64,000 bases of DNA from assembly GCA_040220855.1 (NCBI GenBank), contig JAVJVZ010000031.1:21120-85119 (forward strand), given 5' to 3'. The notes beneath the pieces were generated by a model. It was not told where the DNA came from. It saw only the letters and a list, made by a program, of their open reading frames with translations, and did not search any database. The translations under genes and the position numbers were made by a program. Positions within the stretch are counted from its first letter, which is position 1; each line of letters begins with the position of its first letter. Origin of the DNA: JACKNG01 sp040220855 (GTDB lineage Bacteria > Pseudomonadota > Gammaproteobacteria > Ga0077536). Shown piece by piece: positions 50,846 to 58,907 of this stretch.

Positions 50846-53800
50846 CGGGGCAGGTCGAGCGCGACGCGGAAGCCGGTGATGCCGTCGGCGCTGCCGTCAT
50901 GCGCCTTCGCCAGCGTGATGTCGCATTTGCTGAAGGTGTCCTCGAAGGCTCCGCCGCGCGCGACCACGCCGGTGTCCGCATCGACCACCCATTCCTGCAC
51001 GTTGCCGATGTAGTTGTAGAGCCCCCAGCCGTTGGGACGCCCGGTGTTGACGCCCATCGTGCCCTGGCCCTTGAGCAACTGCCCGCCTTGCTCGACGCGG
51101 CAGTTGTAGTCCTTCTTCGGCTGGTCACCACCGGCGCGCGCCGCATATTCCCACTCCGCGGCGGTGGGGAGGCGGAACGGCTGTCCGGTGCGCTCGGCGA
51201 GCCACGCCACGTAGGCGCGCGCCTGTTCGAGCGTGATGCCGGTCACCGGCTGGCGGCCCTCGCGATCGCGCTGGGGTTCGCAGGCGCCGCTCAGCAGGCA
51301 GTAGCGGTTGAAGTCGGCGACGGCGATTTCGTACTTGCCGATGGCGAAGGGCGCCGGGAAGCCGTCGCCGGCCGGCACCACGACCATCGTCGGGCCGCGC
51401 TGATTGCCGGACACGAAGTAGAAACAGGTGCCCTTGCGACGCTCGCCGTAACCGGCCAGTCGTGCTTCGCACGGATCGGTCGGTGCCAACGCGGCCGCGA
51501 CCACGCGCGCGCCCGGCGCATCGCTGGCACTGCCCAGCTCGCCGAGCCTCGCCACCACCCGCGCATGCTCCTTGCGGAACGTCGCGCTGTCGGACCAGAC
51601 CGTCAGCGCTTCTTCCATGGTGTCGAGGGCGTCTTCGTACGCGCCGGCGAGATACTGCTCCTTGTAGCGTTCGTAGAGTTCGCGGGCGGTACCGAGCCGG
51701 GCGTTGAAGGCGCCCTTGAGACGGACGATGTCGGGATGCTCGCCCTCGCTCTCGCTGGCCTCCTTGAGCAGCTCGCGTGCGCGCCCGAGCAGGGCCTTGT
51801 CCATCGCCGCGACTACCTCGGCCGCGTAGCGCGAGGGTGGCTGTTCGAGCTTGACCGGTTCGATGGCGGCAATCATCTGGTTGCCGGCGAAGAGTTCCCG
51901 GGCCTGCTCGATGAGCGCGTTGGCGCCGGTGCCCGCACTTTCCTTGAGGGTGGCCAGGCGACGCTCGACGGCGCTTGCCCAGGCGTCCTCGGCGGCGCTG
52001 AAGACGCCCGGATCGAGCATCTGCACCTCGGCAATCTTCGCCAGCGCCTCGCCGAGGTCGAAGGTGTCGCCACGCTCGAAGGTGCGGGTGAGTTCCTGGC
52101 GGTTGCCGTCGACGGTGTAGTCGCGCACCGCGTTCTTGCAGTCGAGGCGCTGCGGCTGGAGCTCGCCGCAGGCCTTGGCAAAGCGCAACGCCGCGGCGAA
52201 ATCGTTGGCCGCCGCACGCTGCGTGGCGAGCTTGAAGTAGGCGGCGGCGAGCAGGCGCGGCGCCTGTTCGGTGAGGAACACGTCGTCATCCGCGCCGACT
52301 TCCTCGCGCAAGGCGTCGAGCGTCTGCTGAGCGCTGGCGACATCATTGGCGCGCGCCTGCGACTGGAACGTCGCCTTGAGACCCTCGATGCGGGCGAGGC
52401 GCGCCTGTTCGGCCTGTTCCCGCTCGAAGGCGGCGGTCGCGTCGGCCAGCGCGCTCCGCTCGGCCGCGAGGCCCGGGGCGTCGGGAGCGAAGCGCTCGGC
52501 ATCGGTGAGCAGGTTGGCGCCCTCGGCGAAGCGCTGCTCGGCACGCATGCGCGCAGCGCGCTCGATGTAGACGCCGGCCAGGCGCGCACCGTAGTCCGCG
52601 AGCCAGTCATCGCCGGGCTCGCCGAGGGCGTAGATGGTTTCCATCGCGCCACGTGCCGCGGCCCGCCAGTCGCGGTCGGCCACGGGTTCCTCGAGCAGGG
52701 TCTCGATGCGCGCCTTGGCCTCGGCGACCTGGGCCTGCTCGGCGGCGCGGCGCGCCTCGTCGCGCGATTGCTCGACGCTGGCGAGACTCTCGGCGAGCGC
52801 CGTCGACGCGGGCAGCTCGACCAGGGCGGCGCGGGTCAGTGTCACGGCGTCGTCCCACGCGCCGGCCGCGCCCATCCTGCCGGCGCCGGCACGCACGGCG
52901 GCATCGAGTTGCCGCGAGGCGTCTTCGAGTGCGGGCGCACCGGGCGCGAGCGCAGCGAGGGCATCGCGCGCGGCGAAGGCTTCGGCGTACGCACCACGCT
53001 CGGTACCGAGCGCCTCGACCTGCGCGACGAACGCCGGCAACGTCGCCTCGAAGCGTTGTTGCCGCTCCGCTCGCGCGGCGTCGAGCGCGGCGGCATCGAG
53101 CGGGGCCAGCGAATCGAGGCGGATGCGTTCTTCCTCGAGGCGGCGGGTGATCGCGCCCCCCGGAGCCACCTGGAGCGCGCTCTCGAGCGCGCTGCGTGCG
53201 CGGTCGAACGCGTCCGCGTCGCGCGCCCGGCGCGCGCTTTCGAGCCACGCCTGCGCGAGCTGGTCGCGCGCGTTGGCGGTGCGTGCACTGGCGGGGGCGA
53301 GCGCGCCGAGCCGGGCCAGGCGTTCGCCGGCCGCGACGAGTTCGCCATCAGCCACGGCCGCGGTGACCGCCGCACGCGCCCTGGATACGGCGGCGTCGAA
53401 CTCGGCGCCGAGCACTGCCGCGCGCGTGCCGAGCTCGTGCAGGCCGAGGCCACGGAGCAGGCCGCGATAGTCGCCCTGCAGCAGCTCACTCGCGCCCCAG
53501 TCGCGGCCGGCCTCGAGCTGCGCGATCTCGCGCCGGGCGCGCGGGCCGAGCGCGCTCGCGAGTGCCTGCAGGCGGGCATTGCCGGGGTCGGCGGCCGCGA
53601 GGTCGGCGACCGCATCGCCTACCTGCGCGTAGTCGGCGAGGCTGCCGCCGGCATCCTCGGCCTCCTGGATGGCCGCGATCGCGGCGAGGATGCGTGCACG
53701 TGTTTCGGCGCGGTCGCGGGCGCCGGCGATCTTGTCGGTCAGGTTGGCGAGGTTGGCGCTGTCCGGAATCAGCGCGAGGCCGACCTGGCTGAGTTCGTCG

Positions 53801-55719
53801 GCGTAGGCGTATTCCTCGTCGTCGAGCGCCGCGTTGATGGCGTCGGCGTAGGCACCGGGCAGCCGGCGGTCGGTCAGCATGGCGTGGCCCGGGTCGACCT
53901 TGCGCACCACTTCCATGGCGTCGAAGACGTCGTCCTCGCCGTCGACGGCGAGCAGCCGTCCTTCGGCCAGCGCACGGTTGAAGCGGTCGAACTGCTCGGC
54001 GAACAGGCGGTTCTCGCTCTGCTCGATGTCCTGGCGCAGCTCGTCGAGCCGACTCGAATCGGCGAACACGGGACTGAGCGTGCGTGCCGTGGCGAGCGTC
54101 TCGCGTGCGCCATCGAAATCGTAATGACCGTTGGCGATGTCGATACTCGCGCGGGCGCGCGCGTCGAAGTAGCCGAGGATCTCCTCCTTCGCCGCGGTGA
54201 AGATACGGTCGCGTGCGGCCTGGCCGACGCCGTCGGCATCGAGCCCGGCGAGCATCTGCTCGACCTGCGCCGGGTCGCCCGATTGTGCCAGCGCGATGCG
54301 TTGTTCGATGTCGCGCGCCTGCAGGTAATTGCGCGCCGGGAAGAAGCCCGCGATGACGATCAGCGCGACCACTGCCGGGACCATCACGAACGGGTTCTTC
54401 CACGGCGAAGTAGCGCCTTCGAACTCTTCGAGGAACTGGGCCGTGCTCTGTGAACGATCCTCGCGCGCGAAGGCGAGGCCGCGCTGCAGGCCGCGCCACT
54501 GGCGCCGCGTCAGGCCCTTGACCGGTTCCGGAGCGAGGGCGGCGTCGCGCGCCTTGTTGGCCGGTATCTTGTTGAACGGGTGGCGTCCGGTGAGCAGCTC
54601 GTAGGTCACGCAGGCGAGTGCGTAGATATCGTCGCGCGGGTCGGGCTCCTTGCCTTCGAGCATCTCGAGGCTGGCGTAGGCCGGGGTCAGCGCACCGAGC
54701 TTGGCGGCGTCGAAGATGGTCGTCTCGCCTTCCGCGGTGCCGGGCGCCTTGACCGCGCGCGCGATGCCGAAGTCGAGTACCTTCATCTCGCCGCCACGGG
54801 TGATGAAGCAGTTGCCCGGCTTGAAGTCGGAATGCACGATGTTGCGCTCGTGCGCGTAGACCAGCGCATTGCCGAGACCCTGCACCATCGGCAGCGCTTC
54901 GCCGAAGGGCAGGCCACCGCGTGGCTTCACGGTGCGCTTGATGAAATCGTTGAGCGGCTGGCCCTCGAGCAGCTCCATGACCAGGAAGGCGGTGCCGTCC
55001 TCGGTCTGGTCGAAGTCGTAGACGGTGGCGATGTTGGGGTGGGCGAGGCGCTGCTGGCGGCTCGCTTCGCGCTGCAGGGCGATGAACGAGTCCGGATGCT
55101 GCTTGAAGTCCTCGTTGAGCACCTTGAGCGCGACGCGCGGCTGCTTGTCGCGGGCGCGCACCTTGATCAGGTCGCGGCCGAGATACACCGAGCCCATGCC
55201 GCCCTGGCCGAGGACCTCGTCGAGCTGGAAGCGGCCGCGCAGTACCGTGCCGGGCCCGAGCTGCGGGCCGCCGCGCTTGCGCCGGCTCTGGTCCCAGCTC
55301 GTCGCGCTGTCGTCCTCGACCTCGTCCGACCACGAGGAGGACGTGCCGGAGCCGGTGTCTCCGGTGGGATCGAAGTCGATGTCGGATGCATCCTCGCCGC
55401 GGGCGCCGACCAGCTCGGTGTGCGGGTGGTCGGCAACGTCGACCAGCTCGGTGCGCTCGCCGCCGCCGTCGAAACTGGTGCGCGCGTCGTCGCTGCCGTC
55501 CTCGGCCGCGGTCTGCACGTTGCGCCTGACGACGGCACGCAGGCGGGCGTAGGTTTCGGCGTCGATGACTTCGGCGTTGACTGCTTCCTTGAGCTGCTCC
55601 ATCACCGCGACTGCCGCCTGCGGCTTCTTGCCGAGCAGCTTGTCGAGGTTCGCGGCGAGCGCTTCGAAGGTGATCTCACGCCGGGAGAGGCGCTCGAGCG
55701 ACGTCTTGAAATCAGCCAT
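50842..55719 (-). CDS. receptor-like Ser/Thr protein kinase with FGE-like C-terminal domain
   Basis: Giant protein of 1625 residues. N-terminal helical domain (1-65), acidic linker, Hanks-type kinase about 155-435 with glycine loop GQGGMGSVYLG, ATP-binding K199, catalytic loop HSDFKPGN (296-303; HRD changed to HSD), and DFG at 316-318. One membrane helix lies at about 444-460. About 930 residues of Ala/Glu/Arg-rich helices follow, then a formylglycine-generating-enzyme (DUF323)-like domain over the last 215 residues (EWEYAARAGG, YIGNVQEWV, VARGGAF, GFRVAL). The kinase would be cytoplasmic and the FGE-like part periplasmic. Only one Cys is near the FGE active-site segment, so a catalytic role is doubtful. 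PP2C and cyclase-FHA genes precede it. Confidence 0.88.
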   Translation of the reverse strand: MADFKTSLERLSRREITFEALAANLDKLLGKKPQAAVAVMEQLKEAVNAEVIDAETYARLRAVVRRNVQTAAEDGSDDARTSFDGGGERTELVDVADHPHTELVGARGEDASDIDFDPTGDTGSGTSSSWSDEVEDDSATSWDQSRRKRGGPQLGPGTVLRGRFQLDEVLGQGGMGSVYLGRDLIKVRARDKQPRVALKVLNEDFKQHPDSFIALQREASRQQRLAHPNIATVYDFDQTEDGTAFLVMELLEGQPLNDFIKRTVKPRGGLPFGEALPMVQGLGNALVYAHERNIVHSDFKPGNCFITRGGEMKVLDFGIARAVKAPGTAEGETTIFDAAKLGALTPAYASLEMLEGKEPDPRDDIYALACVTYELLTGRHPFNKIPANKARDAALAPEPVKGLTRRQWRGLQRGLAFAREDRSQSTAQFLEEFEGATSPWKNPFVMVPAVVALIVIAGFFPARNYLQARDIEQRIALAQSGDPAQVEQMLAGLDADGVGQAARDRIFTAAKEEILGYFDARARASIDIANGHYDFDGARETLATARTLSPVFADSSRLDELRQDIEQSENRLFAEQFDRFNRALAEGRLLAVDGEDDVFDAMEVVRKVDPGHAMLTDRRLPGAYADAINAALDDEEYAYADELSQVGLALIPDSANLANLTDKIAGARDRAETRARILAAIAAIQEAEDAGGSLADYAQVGDAVADLAAADPGNARLQALASALGPRARREIAQLEAGRDWGASELLQGDYRGLLRGLGLHELGTRAAVLGAEFDAAVSRARAAVTAAVADGELVAAGERLARLGALAPASARTANARDQLAQAWLESARRARDADAFDRARSALESALQVAPGGAITRRLEEERIRLDSLAPLDAAALDAARAERQQRFEATLPAFVAQVEALGTERGAYAEAFAARDALAALAPGAPALEDASRQLDAAVRAGAGRMGAAGAWDDAVTLTRAALVELPASTALAESLASVEQSRDEARRAAEQAQVAEAKARIETLLEEPVADRDWRAAARGAMETIYALGEPGDDWLADYGARLAGVYIERAARMRAEQRFAEGANLLTDAERFAPDAPGLAAERSALADATAAFEREQAEQARLARIEGLKATFQSQARANDVASAQQTLDALREEVGADDDVFLTEQAPRLLAAAYFKLATQRAAANDFAAALRFAKACGELQPQRLDCKNAVRDYTVDGNRQELTRTFERGDTFDLGEALAKIAEVQMLDPGVFSAAEDAWASAVERRLATLKESAGTGANALIEQARELFAGNQMIAAIEPVKLEQPPSRYAAEVVAAMDKALLGRARELLKEASESEGEHPDIVRLKGAFNARLGTARELYERYKEQYLAGAYEDALDTMEEALTVWSDSATFRKEHARVVARLGELGSASDAPGARVVAAALAPTDPCEARLAGYGERRKGTCFYFVSGNQRGPTMVVVPAGDGFPAPFAIGKYEIAVADFNRYCLLSGACEPQRDREGRQPVTGITLEQARAYVAWLAERTGQPFRLPTAAEWEYAARAGGDQPKKDYNCRVEQGGQLLKGQGTMGVNTGRPNGWGLYNYIGNVQEWVVDADTGVVARGGAFEDTFSKCDITLAKAHDGSADGITGFRVALDLPR

Positions 55720-55800
55720 GGCGCGCGCGCTCCGGGAAGGCGTCGGAAGTGCCGGCGGTGCATGCGCGCGGCGCGCCGTCGGCGTGGGACGGTATCGGCA

Positions 55801-56529
55801 TCATGTCGCGCTGACCTCGACGACACACACCGTGACGTTGTCGACCGCGCCGCGAGCGAGGGTCAGGTCGACCAGCGCGCGCGCCACCTCGGCGGGCTCG
55901 CCGTCGCCCAGGAGGGGGGGCAGCTCGCTGTCGGTGACGTGTTTGTCGAGGCCGTCGGAGCAGAGCAGGAAGCGGTCGCCGTCGGCCAGCTCGAACATGT
56001 CGAGCTCGAGCCTGAGTGCGTCGCTGACGCCGACCGCGCGGGTGACCATGTTGCCCGACGGGTGGCCGTCGGCATCCGCGCGGTCGAGCAGGCCGCGCTC
56101 GATGTAGAGTTCGACCTGGGTGTGATCGGTGGTGAGCCGGCTGAGCGCGCCATCGCGCAGGCGGTACAGGCGGCTGTCACCGGCCCACAGTGCAACCGCG
56201 TGGCGGCCATGTGCGAGCAGCACGACGACGGTGCTGCCGCTGGTCTGGTTGTGCGCGTTGGCGACCTCGAACAGGCGGTCATTGACCGCCGTCACCGCGT
56301 CCTCGACGCGTTCGACGAAATCCGCCAGCTCGCTGCCGGGCGCGACCTTGCCGAGGGAATTGACGATGAGCTGGCTGGCGAGGTCGCCGGCAGCGTGGCC
56401 GCCCATGCCGTCGGCGACCACCCACAGGCCGTCAGTGCCGCGATCGAGCGCGGAATCCTCGTTCAGCCTGCGCACCTTGCCCACGTCCGAGATCACGGCG
56501 GATTTCCAGGTGAAAGGGCTCTCGCTCAT
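55801..56529 (-). CDS. PP2C-family protein Ser/Thr phosphatase
   Basis: Phosphatase of 242 residues with all PP2C motifs: VRRLNEDSALDRG, VVADGMGGHAAGDLASQLIV (metal-binding Asp and the Gly-Gly), WAGDSRLYRLRDG, SDGLDKHVTDSELP and DNVTVCVVEV. It is cytoplasmic, with no membrane helix. It lies 81 bases upstream of the kinase gene and is the expected counter-enzyme. ATG 56529 (MSESPFTWKSAVISDVG) fits family length; an in-frame extension to 56676 overlaps the cyclase gene. Confidence 0.95.
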   Translation of the reverse strand: MSESPFTWKSAVISDVGKVRRLNEDSALDRGTDGLWVVADGMGGHAAGDLASQLIVNSLGKVAPGSELADFVERVEDAVTAVNDRLFEVANAHNQTSGSTVVVLLAHGRHAVALWAGDSRLYRLRDGALSRLTTDHTQVELYIERGLLDRADADGHPSGNMVTRAVGVSDALRLELDMFELADGDRFLLCSDGLDKHVTDSELPPLLGDGEPAEVARALVDLTLARGAVDNVTVCVVEVSAT

Positions 56530-56602
56530 CGTTTTGCGTCTGCCGCTGCCGTGGGGTACGCGGACTGTGCCGGCGGTGCCGGCCGGCAGTCCCGGGCGCC
56601 CG

Positions 56603-57502
56603 TCAGCCGTCGGTCCTGAAATGCACGACTTCCTGCGGGTTCTCGGCGAACGAGCGGCCGAGGCTGATCTTGCCATTACCGCTCAGGGGCATTTCCTCGC
56701 GCCGCAGGAAAGCCTCGTTGCCGTCTGCCAGCACGTAGGTGCCGTTGGTGCTCTGGTCGATGATGAAGAACTTGCCGCGACGATGTTCCACGCGCACGTG
56801 CTGGCGCGAGGCGAGCGCCTCGGCGACTGGAATGTCGACGCTCTTGCTGCGCCCCATCACGACCTGCGGGCGGTCGGCATCGAGACGTACGTTGAGATCG
56901 TGGTAGCGCAACTCGAGTTCGACGCGCAGGGCGGACTCCGGGATCACGCCGGTGGACATGCGGGTTATGTCCTCCTGCTGCCACAGCACCTCGAAGATGT
57001 CCATGGTCTCCTTCTTGCCCTTGACCGGCGCACGGTCGATGAAGCGCGAACTCGCTTTCAGGATCGGCGGCAGCGCTTCGATGGTCGACTGCGTCGTGAT
57101 GATCTGGCCGGCCTTGGCCATCGAGGCCATGCGCGCGGCGACATTGACGGCGTCGCCGAACACGTCGCCGGCGTCGAGGATGGCCGGGCCGTGATGCAGG
57201 CCGATGCGGATGGCAAGCGAAACGGGGCCGGACGCAGTCTGTTCGGTGATGTCGTCTTCGAGCATCTCGTGCATGTCGCAGGCCGCCTGTACCGCGTTGG
57301 CGGCGCTCGGAAAGGTGCACATGATCTCGTCGCCGATGGTCTTGATCACGGTGCCGGCGTGGCGCGTGGTCACCTCGGTGAGCATGTGCAGGCAGGCGGT
57401 CACCTTGGCCCGTGCCGGCGCGTCGCCGAGCACTTCGTACAGCCGCGTACTGCCGCTGATGTCGGCGAACAGGATCGTCAGGTGCGTCTTCTTGGGCGCC
57501 AT
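56603..57502 (-). CDS. class III nucleotide cyclase with FHA domain
   Basis: Protein of 299 residues. The N-terminal class III cyclase domain (about 5-180) has both metal-binding Asp motifs (ILFADISGSTRLYE and KTIGDEIMCTFP), the dimer-interface GDAVNVAARMASMA and a C-terminal KGKKETMDIFEVLW tail. The second domain (about 205-290) is FHA, with VVMGRSKSVDIPV, the phospho-Thr-binding ASRQHVRVE and DQSTNGTYV. It could read the phosphorylation state set by the neighbouring kinase/PP2C pair and change cyclic nucleotide output. ATP versus GTP specificity was not determined. It is first of the leftward signalling run. Confidence 0.92.
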   Translation of the reverse strand: MAPKKTHLTILFADISGSTRLYEVLGDAPARAKVTACLHMLTEVTTRHAGTVIKTIGDEIMCTFPSAANAVQAACDMHEMLEDDITEQTASGPVSLAIRIGLHHGPAILDAGDVFGDAVNVAARMASMAKAGQIITTQSTIEALPPILKASSRFIDRAPVKGKKETMDIFEVLWQQEDITRMSTGVIPESALRVELELRYHDLNVRLDADRPQVVMGRSKSVDIPVAEALASRQHVRVEHRRGKFFIIDQSTNGTYVLADGNEAFLRREEMPLSGNGKISLGRSFAENPQEVVHFRTDG

Positions 57503-57611
57503 TCAGTAACCCTGAGGCATCACGGGCGGGCTGAGACGAGCGTCTCGCGGCGTCACGGGCAGCGCCGGGAAGCGTTGCACGCGGGGCACGGAGATGGCCG
57601 GTGAAAGCCGA

Positions 57612-57640
57612 AGTTTATGTAACGTACTGCTATCCATCAA
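57612..57640 (-). promoter_or_regulatory. candidate sigma-70 promoter of the kinase/cyclase operon
   Basis: On the minus strand TTGATG (57640-57635) and TAAACT (57617-57612) are separated by 17 bases, in an AT-rich patch about 110 bases before the cyclase ATG. Four of six bases match in each hexamer. It is the only good candidate in this gap. Confidence 0.45.
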
Positions 57641-57781
57641 TCAGTTTGCCGGCGCTGGCCTGCCTGCCCGCGCCGGCATGCGCCGCGCTTGCCGGGTTCC
57701 TCGGGGCGTTATCGGCGCAACACCGCGTGCGGTTAAACTTGGCGCCCTCGAGAAGCAATCCCGATGGTGGAGAACCACGAT

Positions 57782-58780
57782 ATGCGGCTATTGGCGATCG
57801 TCGGCGCGGTCCTGCTCGGCGCCCTGCTCATCATCGTCGGCGCGCTCGGCGCGCGCTGGCTGGCCCCGCCGGCAAGCGATCCCGCGGCGCCGGTCGAGCT
57901 GCGCGCGCCGGCGGACGCACCGGCCGACAATCGCGCCGGCTTCGCCGCCGCGATCGACCGCAAGACCATCGGTGAACTGCTCGCTGTGCTCGGCGCGCAG
58001 CAGCGCGCGCAGATACTCGAGTCGCCGGAGCTGTTCGAACGCTTCGTGCGCCAGGAGACGGTGAACCAATCGGTGCTCGCGGCGGCGTACGCGAACGGCG
58101 CGGAGGACAACGAGGCGATTCGCGTGCTGATGCAACGCGCCGGTCAGCGCGTGCTTGCCGAAGCCTATCTCAACCAGGTCGTGCGCCAGAATCTCGACGC
58201 CGACTTCCCCAGCCCCGAGCAGGTACGCGAAGCCTATGATCGCAATCCGGACGCGTTTCGCGTGCCGCGACGCGTGCACTTGTGGCAGATCTACCTGCCG
58301 CTGCCGGCCGATGCCGACGAGACGACGCGCAAGGCGACCTGGGCGCTTGCCGAGCGGATCTCGAAAGAGCTGCGCGCCGGCAAGGCGAGCTTCGAAGCCA
58401 TGGCCAAGGAGCACTCCGCGCACCAGGCGAGCCGCGTCAATGATGGTTACATGGGCCTGATCCGCTTCGACGAACTGTTGCCGCCGATCGCCGAGGCCGC
58501 GGACAAGCTCGACGAGAACGGCGTCAGTGCGCCGATCGCGAGCGAGACGGGCCTTCACATCATCCGCCGCGGCAAGGTGATCGACGCCGAAATGCTCGGC
58601 TTCGACGCGGTGCGCGAACAGGTACGTGAGCGCCTGCGTCGCGAGGCAGCCGTCAAGCTGCGCCAGGCGGCGGTGGAAAAGATTGCCGAGGCGTATCCGG
58701 TCGCCATGCCGGATGGCGACCTCGAGGCATGGCGTGCGGGGCTGAGTGCGGACGGCGGCGCTGCGACGCCCGCTCCGTAG
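57782..58780 (+). CDS. parvulin-type peptidyl-prolyl isomerase (SurA/PrsA-like)
   Basis: Membrane-anchored periplasmic foldase of 332 residues. An N-terminal helix (LLAIVGAVLLGALLIIVGAL) is followed by a Pro/Ala linker and a SurA_N-like helical region (about 50-165). One rotamase domain (about 170-285) has VHLWQIYLPLP, the long helix, and GLHIIRRGKV at its end. ATG 57782 is preferred over 57764 because GGTGGAG lies before it and the shorter form starts directly at the anchor. It lies just upstream of the TPS genes, which suggests help in exporting the outer-membrane transporter, but this is inference. Confidence 0.85.
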   Translation: MRLLAIVGAVLLGALLIIVGALGARWLAPPASDPAAPVELRAPADAPADNRAGFAAAIDRKTIGELLAVLGAQQRAQILESPELFERFVRQETVNQSVLAAAYANGAEDNEAIRVLMQRAGQRVLAEAYLNQVVRQNLDADFPSPEQVREAYDRNPDAFRVPRRVHLWQIYLPLPADADETTRKATWALAERISKELRAGKASFEAMAKEHSAHQASRVNDGYMGLIRFDELLPPIAEAADKLDENGVSAPIASETGLHIIRRGKVIDAEMLGFDAVREQVRERLRREAAVKLRQAAVEKIAEAYPVAMPDGDLEAWRAGLSADGGAATPAP

Positions 58781-58907
58781 CAGCAGCGGCTGCGCCGCCG
58801 CCGTGAGTTTGCTCCGCAGCAAGCCGCGGGGCTATACTCCGGCAGGAATCTCGGCCTCAAACTTGGCTTGAAGATTCAGCCGGTTAGGGGGCAAACGCAG
58901 ATTTGGC

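Noticed and set aside
57601..57975. Plus-strand open frame of 124 codons before the parvulin gene
   Set aside because: Overlaps the parvulin start out of frame and shows no protein-like composition or ribosome binding site.
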